A stretch of 64,000 nt of DNA from Micromonospora sp. WMMD1155. GTDB taxonomy: Bacteria > Actinomycetota > Actinomycetes > Mycobacteriales > Micromonosporaceae. Below the pieces are notes generated by a model. That model saw nothing but the letters and a program-made list of their open reading frames with translations, did not search any database and was not told the origin of the DNA. Where the stretch lies: positions 1,958,501-2,022,500 of the forward strand of contig NZ_CP120742.1 of assembly GCF_029581275.1 (NCBI RefSeq), given 5' to 3'. Position 1 is the first letter of the stretch. Every line of letters starts with the position of its first letter. Shown piece after piece: positions 32,188-40,601 of the stretch. The translations under genes were made by a program, and so were the position numbers.

Positions 32188-33108
32188 TCAGCCGTCGGCG
32201 TGCCGGTCCACGGCCGCCCACGGCTCCTTGCCCGGCACCTGCGCCCCGGTCGGGCAGTGTCGGCGGAAGTCACACCAGCCGCAGCGTGGGCTGGGGGCCG
32301 TCGGAAACGCCTCGTCGGCGTCGGCACCGTCCGCGACCGCCCGTTCGGCGGCCATGATGTCGCGGGCCGTCTCCTCCGCACGGGTCAACTGCCGGGCCAG
32401 CGACTCGACCGTGTGGTCGTGGCCGGCGACCGTGCCGGTGGGCAGGTGGTGCAGCTCCACCCGACGGCACGGTCGGCGGAACACCCGCTCGGCCGCGTAC
32501 GCGTAGAGCGCCAACGCCTGCGAACCCCGCGCGTCGTCGGTGTCCAACCCGCTGCGACCGGTCTTGTAGTCGACGATGACCAGCTCCGGCCCCTCCGGCC
32601 CGGGTCGCGAGTCGATCCGGTCGGCTCGGCCGTTGAACGCCAGCACGGCGGTCTTGACCGCCACCACCCGCTCCACGCCGAGCGGGTCGGAGTCGGCTTC
32701 CAGCGTCTCGACGTACGCCTCCAGCCAGCTCAACGCCCGCCGGTAGGCGGCCCGCTCCTGCTCGTCGTCGCGGTAACCCTCGCGGACCCAGGTGCCCTTG
32801 AGGAGGGTCGCCAGCACCTCGGGGCGACGCCGGTCGGCGGGCAGCGCATACCAGTTCTTCAGGGCGGTGTGCACACTGGCGCCGAGCGAGTTGTGCGCCC
32901 ACGGCGGACCCTTGGGCGGTGTCGGCCGGTCGACGTACGAGTAGCGGTAGCGACGCGGGCAGTCCACGAACGCGCCGAGTTTGCTCGGTGTGCAGACGAA
33001 CAGGCGCTCCGGCATGCCTTCGAAGCCGAGTTGCTCGGCACCGCCGTCGCGTGGTCGGGGAGCGCGGCCACCGGCCGCCGGTCGGCCCGCTGAGGAGGAT
33101 CGTCGCAC
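32188..33108 (-). CDS. RecB-family PD-(D/E)XK exonuclease with Fe-S cluster motif
   Basis: 306 residues. VCTPSKLGAFVDCPRRYRYSYVD (first cluster Cys), LGASVHTALKNWYAL, FNGRADRID and VIVDYKTGRSGLDTDDARGSQALALYAYA (catalytic D..D-x-K and Q motifs), then CGWCDFRRHC (three cluster Cys). The C-x(n)-C-x2-C-x5-C layout matches the [4Fe-4S] nucleases AddB/Cas4/RecB-like. It probably acts as a single-strand exonuclease in repair. No Cas genes are nearby, so this is the housekeeping actinobacterial type. The start could also be the M-P-E-R-L codon further in; GTG 33108 gives a disordered 30-residue lead. Confidence 0.9.
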   Translation of the reverse strand: MRRSSSAGRPAAGGRAPRPRDGGAEQLGFEGMPERLFVCTPSKLGAFVDCPRRYRYSYVDRPTPPKGPPWAHNSLGASVHTALKNWYALPADRRRPEVLATLLKGTWVREGYRDDEQERAAYRRALSWLEAYVETLEADSDPLGVERVVAVKTAVLAFNGRADRIDSRPGPEGPELVIVDYKTGRSGLDTDDARGSQALALYAYAAERVFRRPCRRVELHHLPTGTVAGHDHTVESLARQLTRAEETARDIMAAERAVADGADADEAFPTAPSPRCGWCDFRRHCPTGAQVPGKEPWAAVDRHADG

Positions 33109-33151
33109 CCTGCGATCCTGCCATCCACCTCCGACAGGGTGGGTGCGCCGG

Positions 33152-33766
33152 TCAGGTCATGTTCACGTAGTGCGTGACGAAGGCGAACACGGCGTCGGCG
33201 ATGAGCTGGACGGCGATCGCGGCCAGCAGCAGACCGGCGATCCTGGTCAGCACCTCGATGCCGCCCGGACGCAGGATCTTCACGATGCCGCCGGAGAAGC
33301 GCAGGACGATCCAGACGGCGACCATCACGGCGAGGATCGCCACGGCGATGGCGGTGTAGTCGCCCAGGCCGTCGGCCTGCTGGACGAAGAGCATCGTGGC
33401 GACGATGGCGCCCGGGCCGGCCAGCAGCGGGGTGCCCAGCGGCACCAGGGCGATGTTCGAGGTGGCGTCCGCGCTGGGACCGTCGGTCTTGCCGGTGAGC
33501 AACTCCAGTGCGACGAGTACGAGCAGCAGCCCACCGGCCGCCTGCAACGCCGGCAGGTCCACGTGCAGGTAGTCCAGCAGGGTCTGTCCCGCCACCGCGA
33601 AGATCACGATCACGCCCAGCGCCAACGCGACGGCCTGCCAGGCCGCCCGGTTCCGGTCGCGGGCGGGCAGCGGACCGGTCAACGCCAGGAAGATCGGCAT
33701 CATGCCCGGGGGGTCAGTGATCACCAGCAGGGTCACGAAAACCTCGCCGAACAACTTCAGATCCAC
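33152..33766 (-). CDS. MarC-family integral membrane protein
   Basis: 204 residues, six predicted helices. FGEVFVTLLVITDPPGMMPIFLALTGPLP is the MarC signature (x-DPxGxxPxF), repeated in the second half as IALVPLGTPLLAGPGAIVATMLF. The family is widespread; its transport function is not established and the former link to multiple antibiotic resistance was withdrawn. It is followed 40 bp downstream of the PHP gene in the same direction. Confidence 0.92.
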   Translation of the reverse strand: MDLKLFGEVFVTLLVITDPPGMMPIFLALTGPLPARDRNRAAWQAVALALGVIVIFAVAGQTLLDYLHVDLPALQAAGGLLLVLVALELLTGKTDGPSADATSNIALVPLGTPLLAGPGAIVATMLFVQQADGLGDYTAIAVAILAVMVAVWIVLRFSGGIVKILRPGGIEVLTRIAGLLLAAIAVQLIADAVFAFVTHYVNMT

Positions 33767-33806
33767 GTGATCAACCTAGCCGCGCCGTGATCCGCCGAAA
33801 CGCGGA

Positions 33807-34679
33807 TCAGCCGGAAGCGACCTCGGTCACCCCTTCGGCGACGATCCGCTCGTACGCCTCGACGCCGGTGGTGAACGCACCGAGTTGGACGGTCTTGTGC
33901 GTGCCGTGGAAATCGGAGGAGCCGGTGACGAGCAGGCCCAGGTCGGCGGCGAGCGCCCGGACGTGCGCCCGCTCGGCGGGGCTGTGGTCTTCGTGGTCGG
34001 CCTCGAGGCCGGCCAGTCCGGCGGCCGCCAACTCGCCGATCAGCTCGTCGGGCACCACCCGGCCACGGCGGGTGGCCCGGGGGTGGGCGAAGACCGGCAC
34101 GCCACCGGCCGATCGCACCAGCCGGACCGCCTGGAACACGTCGATGTCGTCCTTGGGCAGCCGGTACCGTTCGCCCAGCCAGTCCGAGCCGAACGCCTCC
34201 GAGGTGCTGCGGACCAGGCCGGCCCGGATCAGCGCCTGCGCGAGGTGCGGCCGGCCCACGGTCCCTCCGTCGGCACCGGCCAGGATCTCCGGCCAGCTCA
34301 CGTCGATGCCGTCGGCACGCAACAACGCGACGATCCGTTCGCCACGATCCTCCCGGGCGGCCCGCACCCGGGCGAGTTCCGCCACCAGTTCCTGGTGATC
34401 CGGGTCGAACAGGTACGCCAGCAGGTGCAGCGGCACCGCCGGTCGGGTGCCGGACCAGCGACAGGACAGCTCGGCGCCCCGGATCAGGCGCAGCCCGGGC
34501 GGCAGCGCGGCGACGGCCGGCGCCCAACCGGCGGTGGTGTCGTGGTCGGTGATCGCCAACACGTCCAGCCCGGCCGTGGCGGCGGCCCGGACCAGCTCGG
34601 TCGGGGTCAACGTGCCGTCGCTGGCCGTCGAGTGGGTGTGCAGGTCGATCCGCGGGGCGGCGCCGGTACGCGAGGTCAC
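33807..34679 (-). CDS. PHP-domain metal-dependent phosphoesterase
   Basis: 290 residues. RIDLHTHSTASDGTLTPTELV (HxH metal ligands), LDVLAITDHDTTAGW (DHD), GAELSCRW (Glu), FAHPRATRRG (His) and ITGSSDFHGTHKT-like VTGSSDFHGTHK (D-x-H) give the complete PHP metal set. Similar proteins include the 3',5'-nucleoside bisphosphate phosphatase family (RnaseAM/YciV). It would release phosphate from nucleotides or short oligonucleotides. Likely in one transcript with marC. Confidence 0.9.
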   Translation of the reverse strand: MTSRTGAAPRIDLHTHSTASDGTLTPTELVRAAATAGLDVLAITDHDTTAGWAPAVAALPPGLRLIRGAELSCRWSGTRPAVPLHLLAYLFDPDHQELVAELARVRAAREDRGERIVALLRADGIDVSWPEILAGADGGTVGRPHLAQALIRAGLVRSTSEAFGSDWLGERYRLPKDDIDVFQAVRLVRSAGGVPVFAHPRATRRGRVVPDELIGELAAAGLAGLEADHEDHSPAERAHVRALAADLGLLVTGSSDFHGTHKTVQLGAFTTGVEAYERIVAEGVTEVASG

Positions 34680-34716
34680 CTCATGACGTTACCGAGGCTC
34701 ACCTCGACCGGGTGGG

Positions 34717-35979
34717 TCAGAAGCCGCTCACCAGGACGGGCCGGTCCCCGGCCGGCAGGTCGGGCACCGGCGCGGGAGCCGCCGGCTTCCCGGCCCGTAC
34801 CCGGCCGACGTCGACCCGGACCAGGTCACCGCCACCGTCGAGGTACGCGGCCTGGGTGTCGTTGCTCCAGACGATCGCGCCGGCCATCGGTGGCCCGGCC
34901 GGCACGGCGGTCGGCGCCGGCCCGAGTCGCCGCAGGTCGACCAGGAGCGCGTGGCCGGCCTTGCCCACCCGTCCGTTCACCAGCAGCCACCGCCCGTCGG
35001 CGGAGACCCCGCCCACGCCGTCCCGGCTCAGGTCCGCGCCGCAGCTGGACTCCACCGGCGCCAGGTGCCGGGTCGGGTCGAGAACGGCCAGGCAGGTCCC
35101 GCCGGGGTCGGTCCCGACGGTCTGCCCGACCAGTCGCCCGTCGGGCAGCGATCCGTAGACGTTGAGGGTCTGCCGGTCGACGGTTGTCGGCATCTGCCCG
35201 GCGCTCGGCCGCCAGAGGGTGTGACCGGTACTCCCGGGGTCGAGCCGGACCAGCACGCTGTCACCGACGAACCGGACGGGTTCCGCGGCCTCGGGCACCG
35301 GGGTGCGTGCCGCGCCGATGAGCTGGGTGCCGACCACCCCCGCCACGAGCAGGTCGTCACCGTCGCGCCAGGCGACCTGTCGGCTGTCCGGTGCCAGGGC
35401 GATCGGGCCCGCACCGGCGAGCAGCACCTGCACCAGGCCGTCGTCCTGCACCACCCAGAGGGTCCGACCGGCGGCGGTCGGTCTACTGACCACCAACCAG
35501 CCGCCCCCGCCGGGCAGCAGCTGCGCCCGTTCGGCCGCCCCGATGTCGCGCAACACCAGCCGCTTCCCGTCGGGGTCGACCAGCGTCTCGGTGACGACCA
35601 GGGAGGCGGACGTCCCGGACGAGGATTCGGCACCTGGCACGCTCGCCGTCGGGACGGGCCGGTTGGCACCGTCCGGATCACCGATCACCACGATGGGAGT
35701 GCCGTCCCGCCCGGTTCCCGCGCCGAGTTGGACCATGCCCGCGCCGAGCAGCACGGTGACGGCCGTCGCGAGCGCGAGCCCGGCCCCGGTTCGCCGACGC
35801 CGGATCCGGTTCGCCCGTCGAATCGCCTGGCCGGCGGGGTCGGCGCTCAGCGGACGGGAAAGGGCCACCTGGCGCGAGAGGCTCTCCCGCACCGCACCTT
35901 CCAGATCGTCAGGCCGCACCTGGGATGAACGCTTCGGCCCGGCCGTCAGGTTGTCGCGGCGGCCTGGCAATCCGCTCAC
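34717..35979 (-). CDS. Membrane-anchored beta-propeller partner of SigE-type sigma factor (pair 1)
   Basis: 420 residues. A cytoplasmic N-terminus of 65 residues (DDLEGAVRESLSRQVALSRPLSADPAGQAIRRANRIRRRR), one membrane helix (TGAGLALATAVTVLLGAGMVQLGAG) and an extracytoplasmic region with propeller-like repeats (LAPDSRQVAWRDGDDLLVAG; VSADGRWLLVNGRVG). It overlaps the sigma gene by 4 bp (ATGA). By position it should act as the anti-sigma partner, but no zinc-binding HXXXCXXC domain is present. A paralogous pair occurs 17 kb away. Confidence 0.75.
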   Translation of the reverse strand: MSGLPGRRDNLTAGPKRSSQVRPDDLEGAVRESLSRQVALSRPLSADPAGQAIRRANRIRRRRTGAGLALATAVTVLLGAGMVQLGAGTGRDGTPIVVIGDPDGANRPVPTASVPGAESSSGTSASLVVTETLVDPDGKRLVLRDIGAAERAQLLPGGGGWLVVSRPTAAGRTLWVVQDDGLVQVLLAGAGPIALAPDSRQVAWRDGDDLLVAGVVGTQLIGAARTPVPEAAEPVRFVGDSVLVRLDPGSTGHTLWRPSAGQMPTTVDRQTLNVYGSLPDGRLVGQTVGTDPGGTCLAVLDPTRHLAPVESSCGADLSRDGVGGVSADGRWLLVNGRVGKAGHALLVDLRRLGPAPTAVPAGPPMAGAIVWSNDTQAAYLDGGGDLVRVDVGRVRAGKPAAPAPVPDLPAGDRPVLVSGF

Positions 35980-36734
35980 TGCTGCTCCCCGGAGCCCGTG
36001 CCGACGGGCACGGCCGCCGGGGCGGTGGGCGACACGACCTGCGGGCTGACCGGCACGGCGGGCAGCACGACCTGCGGGACGGCCGGGCGGGGTGGGGCCT
36101 GTCCGGCTGCCGGCCGCGGTCGGGGCGTCGCGGTGGCGCCGGCCACCGAGGGCTGCCCGCCGGGGACACCCCGGCCGACCGGTCGGGCGGCACCGGCTGC
36201 TGGTCGACCGGCGGCACCGGCTGCGGCGGGAAGGTCCGCCGCGTCGGCTCCCATCCGGCGACGCAGCGTGGCCAGGGCTCGGGACGTCTGGCTCTTCACC
36301 GTTCCCGGTGAGATGTCCAGCATCGCGGCGGTCTGCGCCTCCGACATGTCCTCGTAGTAGCGCAGCACCAACACCGCCCGCTGCCGGTTGGGCAGCTGCT
36401 TCAGATGCCGCCAGAGCAGGTCACGGTCGAGCTGCTGCTCGATCTCGTCGACTCCGGCGCGTTCCGGCAGCACCTCGGTCGGGCGTTCACCGTGCCAACG
36501 CCGCCGCCACCAACTCGTCGACGTGTTGACCATCACACGCCGCGCGTACGGCTCGACGGCTTCGATCCCGCCGAGCCGTTTCCACGCGAGGTACGTCTTG
36601 GTGAGCGCCGTCTGGAGCAGATCCTCGGCCGTGGCCCAGTCGCCGGAAAGCAGATAGGCGGTGCGTAGGAGCGCGGCGGAGCGCGCCGCGACGAACTCGC
36701 GGAACTGCTCCTCCAACGAGTCCCTGCTCGTCAC
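35976..36734 (-). CDS. SigE-family ECF RNA polymerase sigma factor (pair 1)
   Basis: 252 residues from GTG 36734, with GTGGAGG just upstream. Region 2: EEQFREFVAARSAALLRTAYLLSGDWATAEDLLQTALTKTYLAWKRL; region 4: LKQLPNRQRAVLVLRYYEDMSEAQTAAMLDISPGTVKSQTSRALATLRRRM. The ECF 'SASP-type' SigE family of actinobacteria is typically about 170 residues. Here a Pro/Ala/Val-rich tail of about 85 residues is added, an unusual extension. Translationally coupled to the beta-propeller membrane protein. Confidence 0.93.
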   Translation of the reverse strand: MTSRDSLEEQFREFVAARSAALLRTAYLLSGDWATAEDLLQTALTKTYLAWKRLGGIEAVEPYARRVMVNTSTSWWRRRWHGERPTEVLPERAGVDEIEQQLDRDLLWRHLKQLPNRQRAVLVLRYYEDMSEAQTAAMLDISPGTVKSQTSRALATLRRRMGADAADLPAAAGAAGRPAAGAARPVGRGVPGGQPSVAGATATPRPRPAAGQAPPRPAVPQVVLPAVPVSPQVVSPTAPAAVPVGTGSGEQQ

Positions 36735-36837
36735 CGCACACCTCCACACCCCAGTTGCCCTGGCAGAGTGCCACGTCAGGGGCGTTCCAGTCCATGACGA
36801 AAGGTGCGCACTTACTCCGATGTTCGGTCGAAAACCT

Positions 36838-37713
36838 TCACGCCCCGTCGTCGGCCTTGGCTTCGTCGGCCTCCTTGCCGAGCCGCGCCTCGACCGCCTG
36901 CGGCTCGTACATCTCCTCGACGACGCGCAGGTAGAGCTCGTTCGGGTTGGGTAGGTTCTTGATCTCGCGGAGGGCCTGCTCCTGGCCGGCGGACTCCAGC
37001 ACGAAGGTGCCGTAGTTGAGCGCTCGCCCGGTCGGGGTTTGTTCGTACTTCATGTCGGTGACCCGGACCAGCGGCATCATCGCGACCCGACGGGTGATGA
37101 TGCCGTTGACCACCATGACCCGCTTGTTGGTCAGGATGAACCGGTCATACCACCAGTCGGCGACCTTCCACGCCACCCAGCCCATCACGGCGAACCAGAG
37201 GAGCACGGCGATGGTGGTCAGCGCGCCCACGTTCTGCCCGGCGAGAAAGCCGGAGAGGTAGCCGAGCACGAAGGTCGCCGCGATGCCGACCAGCAGCGGG
37301 GTGGTGAGGTGGATCCAGTGCCGCTTCCACTCACCCCGGTAGCGCTCGGTGGGGAAGAGGTAGCGGGCGACCAGCGAACTGGGCTCGTCCTCCAGTGGCA
37401 GCACCCGCCGGGGAGTCGCTCCGGTCGCGTCGGCGCGCAACCCGGCCAACTCGTCCTCGGAGATCTGCGGCGGCTGGTAACCGGCCTCCGGATCACGGAT
37501 CCAGGCCCGACCGGATCGACCCTGACCCGCGTAGCCGGGCCCGTCGCCGTAGCCGACGTCGTCCGATAGGGACGGACCGTCGGACAGGCCGGCTCCGGCC
37601 CCGTAGCCCGGGCCGTCATCGGGCCCGACCCGCGGGATCGGCTCGGTGTCGCGCTCGCGGCGCTCCCGGTCGGGGTCGTCCGGGTCGAAGGGTGGACCGG
37701 AGGGGCTGCCCAT
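36838..37713 (-). CDS. Membrane protein with bacterial PH-like domain (bPH2/DUF304)
   Basis: 291 residues. Gly/Asp/Tyr-rich disordered N-terminus (to about 110), two membrane helices (HLTTPLLVGIAATFVLGYLSGFLAG; LTTIAVLLWFAVMGWVAWKVADWWY), then the PH-like domain: DRFILTNKRVMVVNGIITRRVAMMPLVRVTDMKYEQTPTGRALNYGTFVLESAGQEQALREIKNLPNP. Role unknown; membrane-surface binding is likely. It sits 6 bp after the tiny membrane protein gene and probably shares its message. Confidence 0.9.
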   Translation of the reverse strand: MGSPSGPPFDPDDPDRERRERDTEPIPRVGPDDGPGYGAGAGLSDGPSLSDDVGYGDGPGYAGQGRSGRAWIRDPEAGYQPPQISEDELAGLRADATGATPRRVLPLEDEPSSLVARYLFPTERYRGEWKRHWIHLTTPLLVGIAATFVLGYLSGFLAGQNVGALTTIAVLLWFAVMGWVAWKVADWWYDRFILTNKRVMVVNGIITRRVAMMPLVRVTDMKYEQTPTGRALNYGTFVLESAGQEQALREIKNLPNPNELYLRVVEEMYEPQAVEARLGKEADEAKADDGA

Positions 37714-37719
37714 CGGCGG

Positions 37720-37878
37720 CTAGGCGACGAGGCTGGTGAAGAAGTCGCCGAACCCCTGCGCAATATCCATGATCCCGCCGCCGAGCGACTTGAACACGTC
37801 AGCCGCGGAGTTTGGCCGGTAGGCGACGAAGAAGATCAAGAATGCGATTCCGGCCCAGGTGAGGACCTTCTTGACCAT
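37720..37878 (-). CDS. Tiny single-pass membrane protein (52 residues)
   Basis: ATG 37878 to TAG 37720 gives MVKKVLTWAGIAFLIFFVAY, then a short polar stretch (RPNSAADVFKSLGGGIMDIA) and QGFGDFFTSLVA. GAGAGGA about 10 nt before the ATG supports translation. The basic start, one hydrophobic helix and an amphipathic C-terminal helix are typical of small actinobacterial membrane proteins. It lies 6 bp upstream of the PH-domain gene on the same strand and may be its partner. Function unknown. Confidence 0.78.
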   Translation of the reverse strand: MVKKVLTWAGIAFLIFFVAYRPNSAADVFKSLGGGIMDIAQGFGDFFTSLVA

Positions 37879-37994
37879 GGCGGGCCATCCTCTCGCGCGG
37901 CGCCGGGTCCCATTACCGCAGCGGCACCCAGAGTATCAGTGTGGTGTCGTACAGTGAATATCTGCGTCCGTTCTCCGTCAAACCGGGAGACTTG

Positions 37995-38684
37995 TCAAGG
38001 TCTCCCCGGTAAGTACGGGGATGGTGCGCCGTACACGAGCTCGGGTGGAGTCCACTCGGTCAGGTCGTGTAGCACGACGTCTTCCGCGAGCAGGTGACCC
38101 GCACTCGCCGGCCAGGCTATCGCATGGAGCCACATTCCCCGAGCTTCGCCGGCGTACGCGCTTCGATCTGTTGGAGAATTCACCAACCACAGTGGAGTCG
38201 GGTGCCCGGCGACCCTGATCCTGGCCTGCCCGACATGGTCGGGGTGACCCGGCCCGGGTTCGGTCAACGCGTCGGCCAACTCCGGCCCGGGGTCCGGCCC
38301 GGCCAGCCCGGCGAGTCGGGTGCCCAGGCCGACGCCGGGCTCCTCGGCCACGAAGACCAGATCGGCCGGACCACCGCCGAGCGGCGCCGGGCCCGCGCAG
38401 GCCACCGCCGTCGCCCGCACGCCCGTCCGGTCGTCCCCCGCGTACGCCACGCCGGTGAGCGTCCAGCCGGGCGGCAGCGGCCACGGACACCACAGCGGCG
38501 TCACCGGCGGATCGGCGGTCGCGGTGATCCGCTCCACCACGCTCGCCACGATGTCCGCTCCGATGTGCTCGGGCACGTGCAGCGGCGGCACCGGGCCGCA
38601 GCGCAGGCATCTCGAGTCGGTGTGCATCAGATCCGGCGCCCGTACCGGGCCCCCGCATCTCGGACAACTCACCGCGACACTCAC
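37995..38684 (-). CDS. DUF6758-type zinc-ribbon-like protein
   Basis: 229 residues from GTG 38684 (GGTGGGG upstream). N-terminal ribbon SCPRCGGPVRAPDLMHTDSRCLRCG (CxxC...CxxC), then WCPWPLPPGWTLTGVAYAGDDRTGVRATAVACAGPAPLGGGPADLVFVAEEPGVGLGTRLAG in which each segment matches the actinobacterial DUF6758 family, ending LTEWTPPELVYGAPSPYL. The function of this family is unknown. Longer starts on this strand give Arg-rich sequence overlapping the rRNA-methyltransferase-like gene and are rejected. Confidence 0.83.
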   Translation of the reverse strand: MSVAVSCPRCGGPVRAPDLMHTDSRCLRCGPVPPLHVPEHIGADIVASVVERITATADPPVTPLWCPWPLPPGWTLTGVAYAGDDRTGVRATAVACAGPAPLGGGPADLVFVAEEPGVGLGTRLAGLAGPDPGPELADALTEPGPGHPDHVGQARIRVAGHPTPLWLVNSPTDRSAYAGEARGMWLHAIAWPASAGHLLAEDVVLHDLTEWTPPELVYGAPSPYLPGRP

Positions 38685-38752
38685 ATCCCCACCGTCACCC
38701 CGTACCGTCGGCACGTCAAGCGGGAACGTCCAATTCGGCGTCCGGGCGCGGC

Positions 38753-39382
38753 TCAGTCCGGCGGCGGGCCGGCGTGGGCACGAATCCAGGCGTGCATCGC
38801 GATACCGCTGGCCACACCCGCGTTGATCGACCTCGTCGAGCCGTACTGGGCGATGGAGTAGAGCTGGTCGCACGCCGCACGGGCCGGCGCGGAGAGCCCG
38901 GGCCCCTCCTGACCGAAGAGCAGTACGCAGTCCCGGGGAAGGGTCCCGGTCTCCAGCGGACGCGACCCGGGCAGGTTGTCGATGCCGACCACCGGCAGTC
39001 GGCGCTCGGCCGCCCAGGCCACGAACTCCTCGATCGTCTCGTGGTGTCGCACATGCTGGTAGCGATCGGTCACCATCGCGCCGCGCCGGTTCCACCGACG
39101 CCGCCCGACGATGTGCACCTCGGCGGCGTTGAACGCGTTGGCGTTGCGGACCACGGTGCCGATGTTGAAGTCGTGCTGCCAGTTCTCGATCGCGACGTGA
39201 AAACCGTGCCGGTGCTGGTCCAGGTCCGCGACGATCGCCTCGTGCCGCCAATAGCGGTAGCGGTCGACGACGTTGCGCCGGTCCCCCTCGGCCAGCAACT
39301 GCCTGTCGTAACGCGGGTCCTCGGGCGGGTCCCCCGGCCAGGGGCCCACACCCACCTCAAGCTGGTCTTCGGTCACGGTCAT
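38753..39382 (-). CDS. SpoU/TrmH-family RNA 2'-O-methyltransferase
   Basis: 209 residues. SPOUT fold with all three motifs: IENWQHDFNIGTVVRNANAF (motif 1), VLLFGQEGPGLS (motif 2) and IAQYGSTRSINAGVASGIAMHAW (motif 3, knot). SAM-dependent 2'-O-methylation of tRNA or rRNA ribose; the target is not clear because the extra substrate-binding domain is short. It is convergent in the same minus-strand run as the DUF6758 gene. Confidence 0.92.
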   Translation of the reverse strand: MTVTEDQLEVGVGPWPGDPPEDPRYDRQLLAEGDRRNVVDRYRYWRHEAIVADLDQHRHGFHVAIENWQHDFNIGTVVRNANAFNAAEVHIVGRRRWNRRGAMVTDRYQHVRHHETIEEFVAWAAERRLPVVGIDNLPGSRPLETGTLPRDCVLLFGQEGPGLSAPARAACDQLYSIAQYGSTRSINAGVASGIAMHAWIRAHAGPPPD

Positions 39383-39428
39383 CAGAGGGTACGGACCACG
39401 CCGGCACCCGGTGCGACGACCTGCCGGG

Positions 39429-39944
39429 TCACCGCAGCCCGAGTGCGGCGCCGAGCCGGTCGAGGAAACGACGGTCGGCGGGGGTCGCGAGGTGGTCGGC
39501 CCGGCGTTCGCCGGGGCTGGGCACCGCGCGGCACACCCGGGCCGCGACCGACTGCACCCACTGGCGGTACGCGGCCGAGTCGGCGGGGTCGGCGTGCCGA
39601 CGCAGAACCCGGTGTGCCGCCCGGCAGGCGGCCAACACGTCCACCAGATCGGTGAGCTGCTCGGTGGCCTGCGGGGTGCCGTCGTGCCGGGCGTAGATCG
39701 CGGCGACCACCGCGCGGACGAGATCGCTGTCGAAGGCTCGGCCCGCGGCCACGGCGTCCAGGCCGGCGAGACCGGCCATGACCCCCCGTTCGACGCGGCC
39801 GGGCCCGGAGGCGGCAGCCGCCACGAGAACCCGGCCGGGCAGGCTGGTGAGCAGGTCCCATTCGGCGGCGGAATAGGCAGCCGTGGTCGACGGTGCGGCT
39901 CGACGGCCGGCAGAGGGCGGCTCTCCGGCGACGGAGTGGCTCAT
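39429..39944 (-). CDS. Conserved hypothetical alpha-helical protein
   Basis: 171 residues from ATG 39944, with CCGGAGG upstream. All-helical: YSAAEWDLLTSLPGRVLVAAAASG, VERGVMAGLAGLDAVAAGRAFDSDLVRAVVAAIYA, QLTDLVDVLAACRAAHRVLRRHADPADSAAYRQWVQSVAARVCRA. No signal peptide or membrane helix and no catalytic motif I recognise. Similar short proteins in actinomycetes are annotated as hypothetical. An upstream in-frame start at 40058 would cross the neighbouring terminator and is rejected. Confidence 0.75.
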   Translation of the reverse strand: MSHSVAGEPPSAGRRAAPSTTAAYSAAEWDLLTSLPGRVLVAAAASGPGRVERGVMAGLAGLDAVAAGRAFDSDLVRAVVAAIYARHDGTPQATEQLTDLVDVLAACRAAHRVLRRHADPADSAAYRQWVQSVAARVCRAVPSPGERRADHLATPADRRFLDRLGAALGLR

Positions 39945-39985
39945 CGGAACCTCCGGCGTCAGCATATGCGCCGTGCACGGGAGCA

Positions 39986-40023
39986 GGGCTCCTTCCGCCG
40001 CAAACGCGCTGCGGAAGGGGCCC
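39986..40023 (-). terminator. Terminator after the MaoC-like gene
   Basis: A 13-bp stem (39986-39998 with 40011-40023, one G-U) with a 12-nt loop lies about 60 nt past the MaoC stop on the minus strand. Confidence 0.7.
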
Positions 40024-40085
40024 GGAGTCCGTCGGCGCTCAGCCCGGCTCACGAGCATGCCGCCCCGCGGGCTGCGGCGCGTCGC

Positions 40086-40601
40086 TCAGCGCGGCTCGGG
40101 GAAGCTGGGCCGTTCGGGGTCCACCCCGTCGGGGACGGCGCTCGCCGCGTACTCCCGCTTGGGCACCATGACCCTGCGCCGGAAGACGCAGACCATGGTG
40201 CCGTCCTGGTTGTAGCCGCGGGTCTCCACCGACACCACGCCGCGGTCGGGCTTGGACCCGGACTCACGCTTGTCCAGCACGGTGGTCTCGCCGTAGATGG
40301 TGTCCCCGTGGAACGTGGGCGCGACGTGCCGCAGCGACTCGACCTCCAGGTTGGCGATGGCCTTCCCGCTCACGTCGGGCACCGACATGCCGAGCAGCAG
40401 GGAGTAGATGTAGTTGCCGACCACCACGTTGCGCTTGAACTGGCTGGCCGTCTCGGCGTAGTGCGCGTCCATGTGCAGCGGGTGGTGGTTCATGGTGAGC
40501 AGGCAGAAGAGGTGGTCGTCGTACTCGGTGACGGTCTTGCCCGGCCAGTGCCGGTACACCGCGCCGACCTCGAACTCCTCGTAGTAGCGGCCGAACTGCA
40601 T
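40086..40601 (-). CDS. MaoC-family (hot-dog) dehydratase, mesaconyl-CoA hydratase-like
   Basis: 171 residues. MQFGRYYEEFEVGAVYRHWPGKTVTEYDDHLFCLLTMNHHPLHMDAHYAE holds the MaoC hydratase signature (catalytic D and H in N-x-x-P-x-H-x-D), followed by VVGNYIYSLLLGMSVPDVSGKAIANLEVESLRHVAPTFHGDTIYGETTVLDKR. Very close relatives in Streptomyces sit beside a CoA-ester lyase and an acyl-CoA dehydrogenase in ethylmalonyl-CoA pathway clusters. Here those two enzymes are 6 and 9 kb away. Expected reaction: reversible hydration of mesaconyl-CoA or a similar enoyl-CoA; inferred from context. Confidence 0.88.
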   Translation of the reverse strand: MQFGRYYEEFEVGAVYRHWPGKTVTEYDDHLFCLLTMNHHPLHMDAHYAETASQFKRNVVVGNYIYSLLLGMSVPDVSGKAIANLEVESLRHVAPTFHGDTIYGETTVLDKRESGSKPDRGVVSVETRGYNQDGTMVCVFRRRVMVPKREYAASAVPDGVDPERPSFPEPR

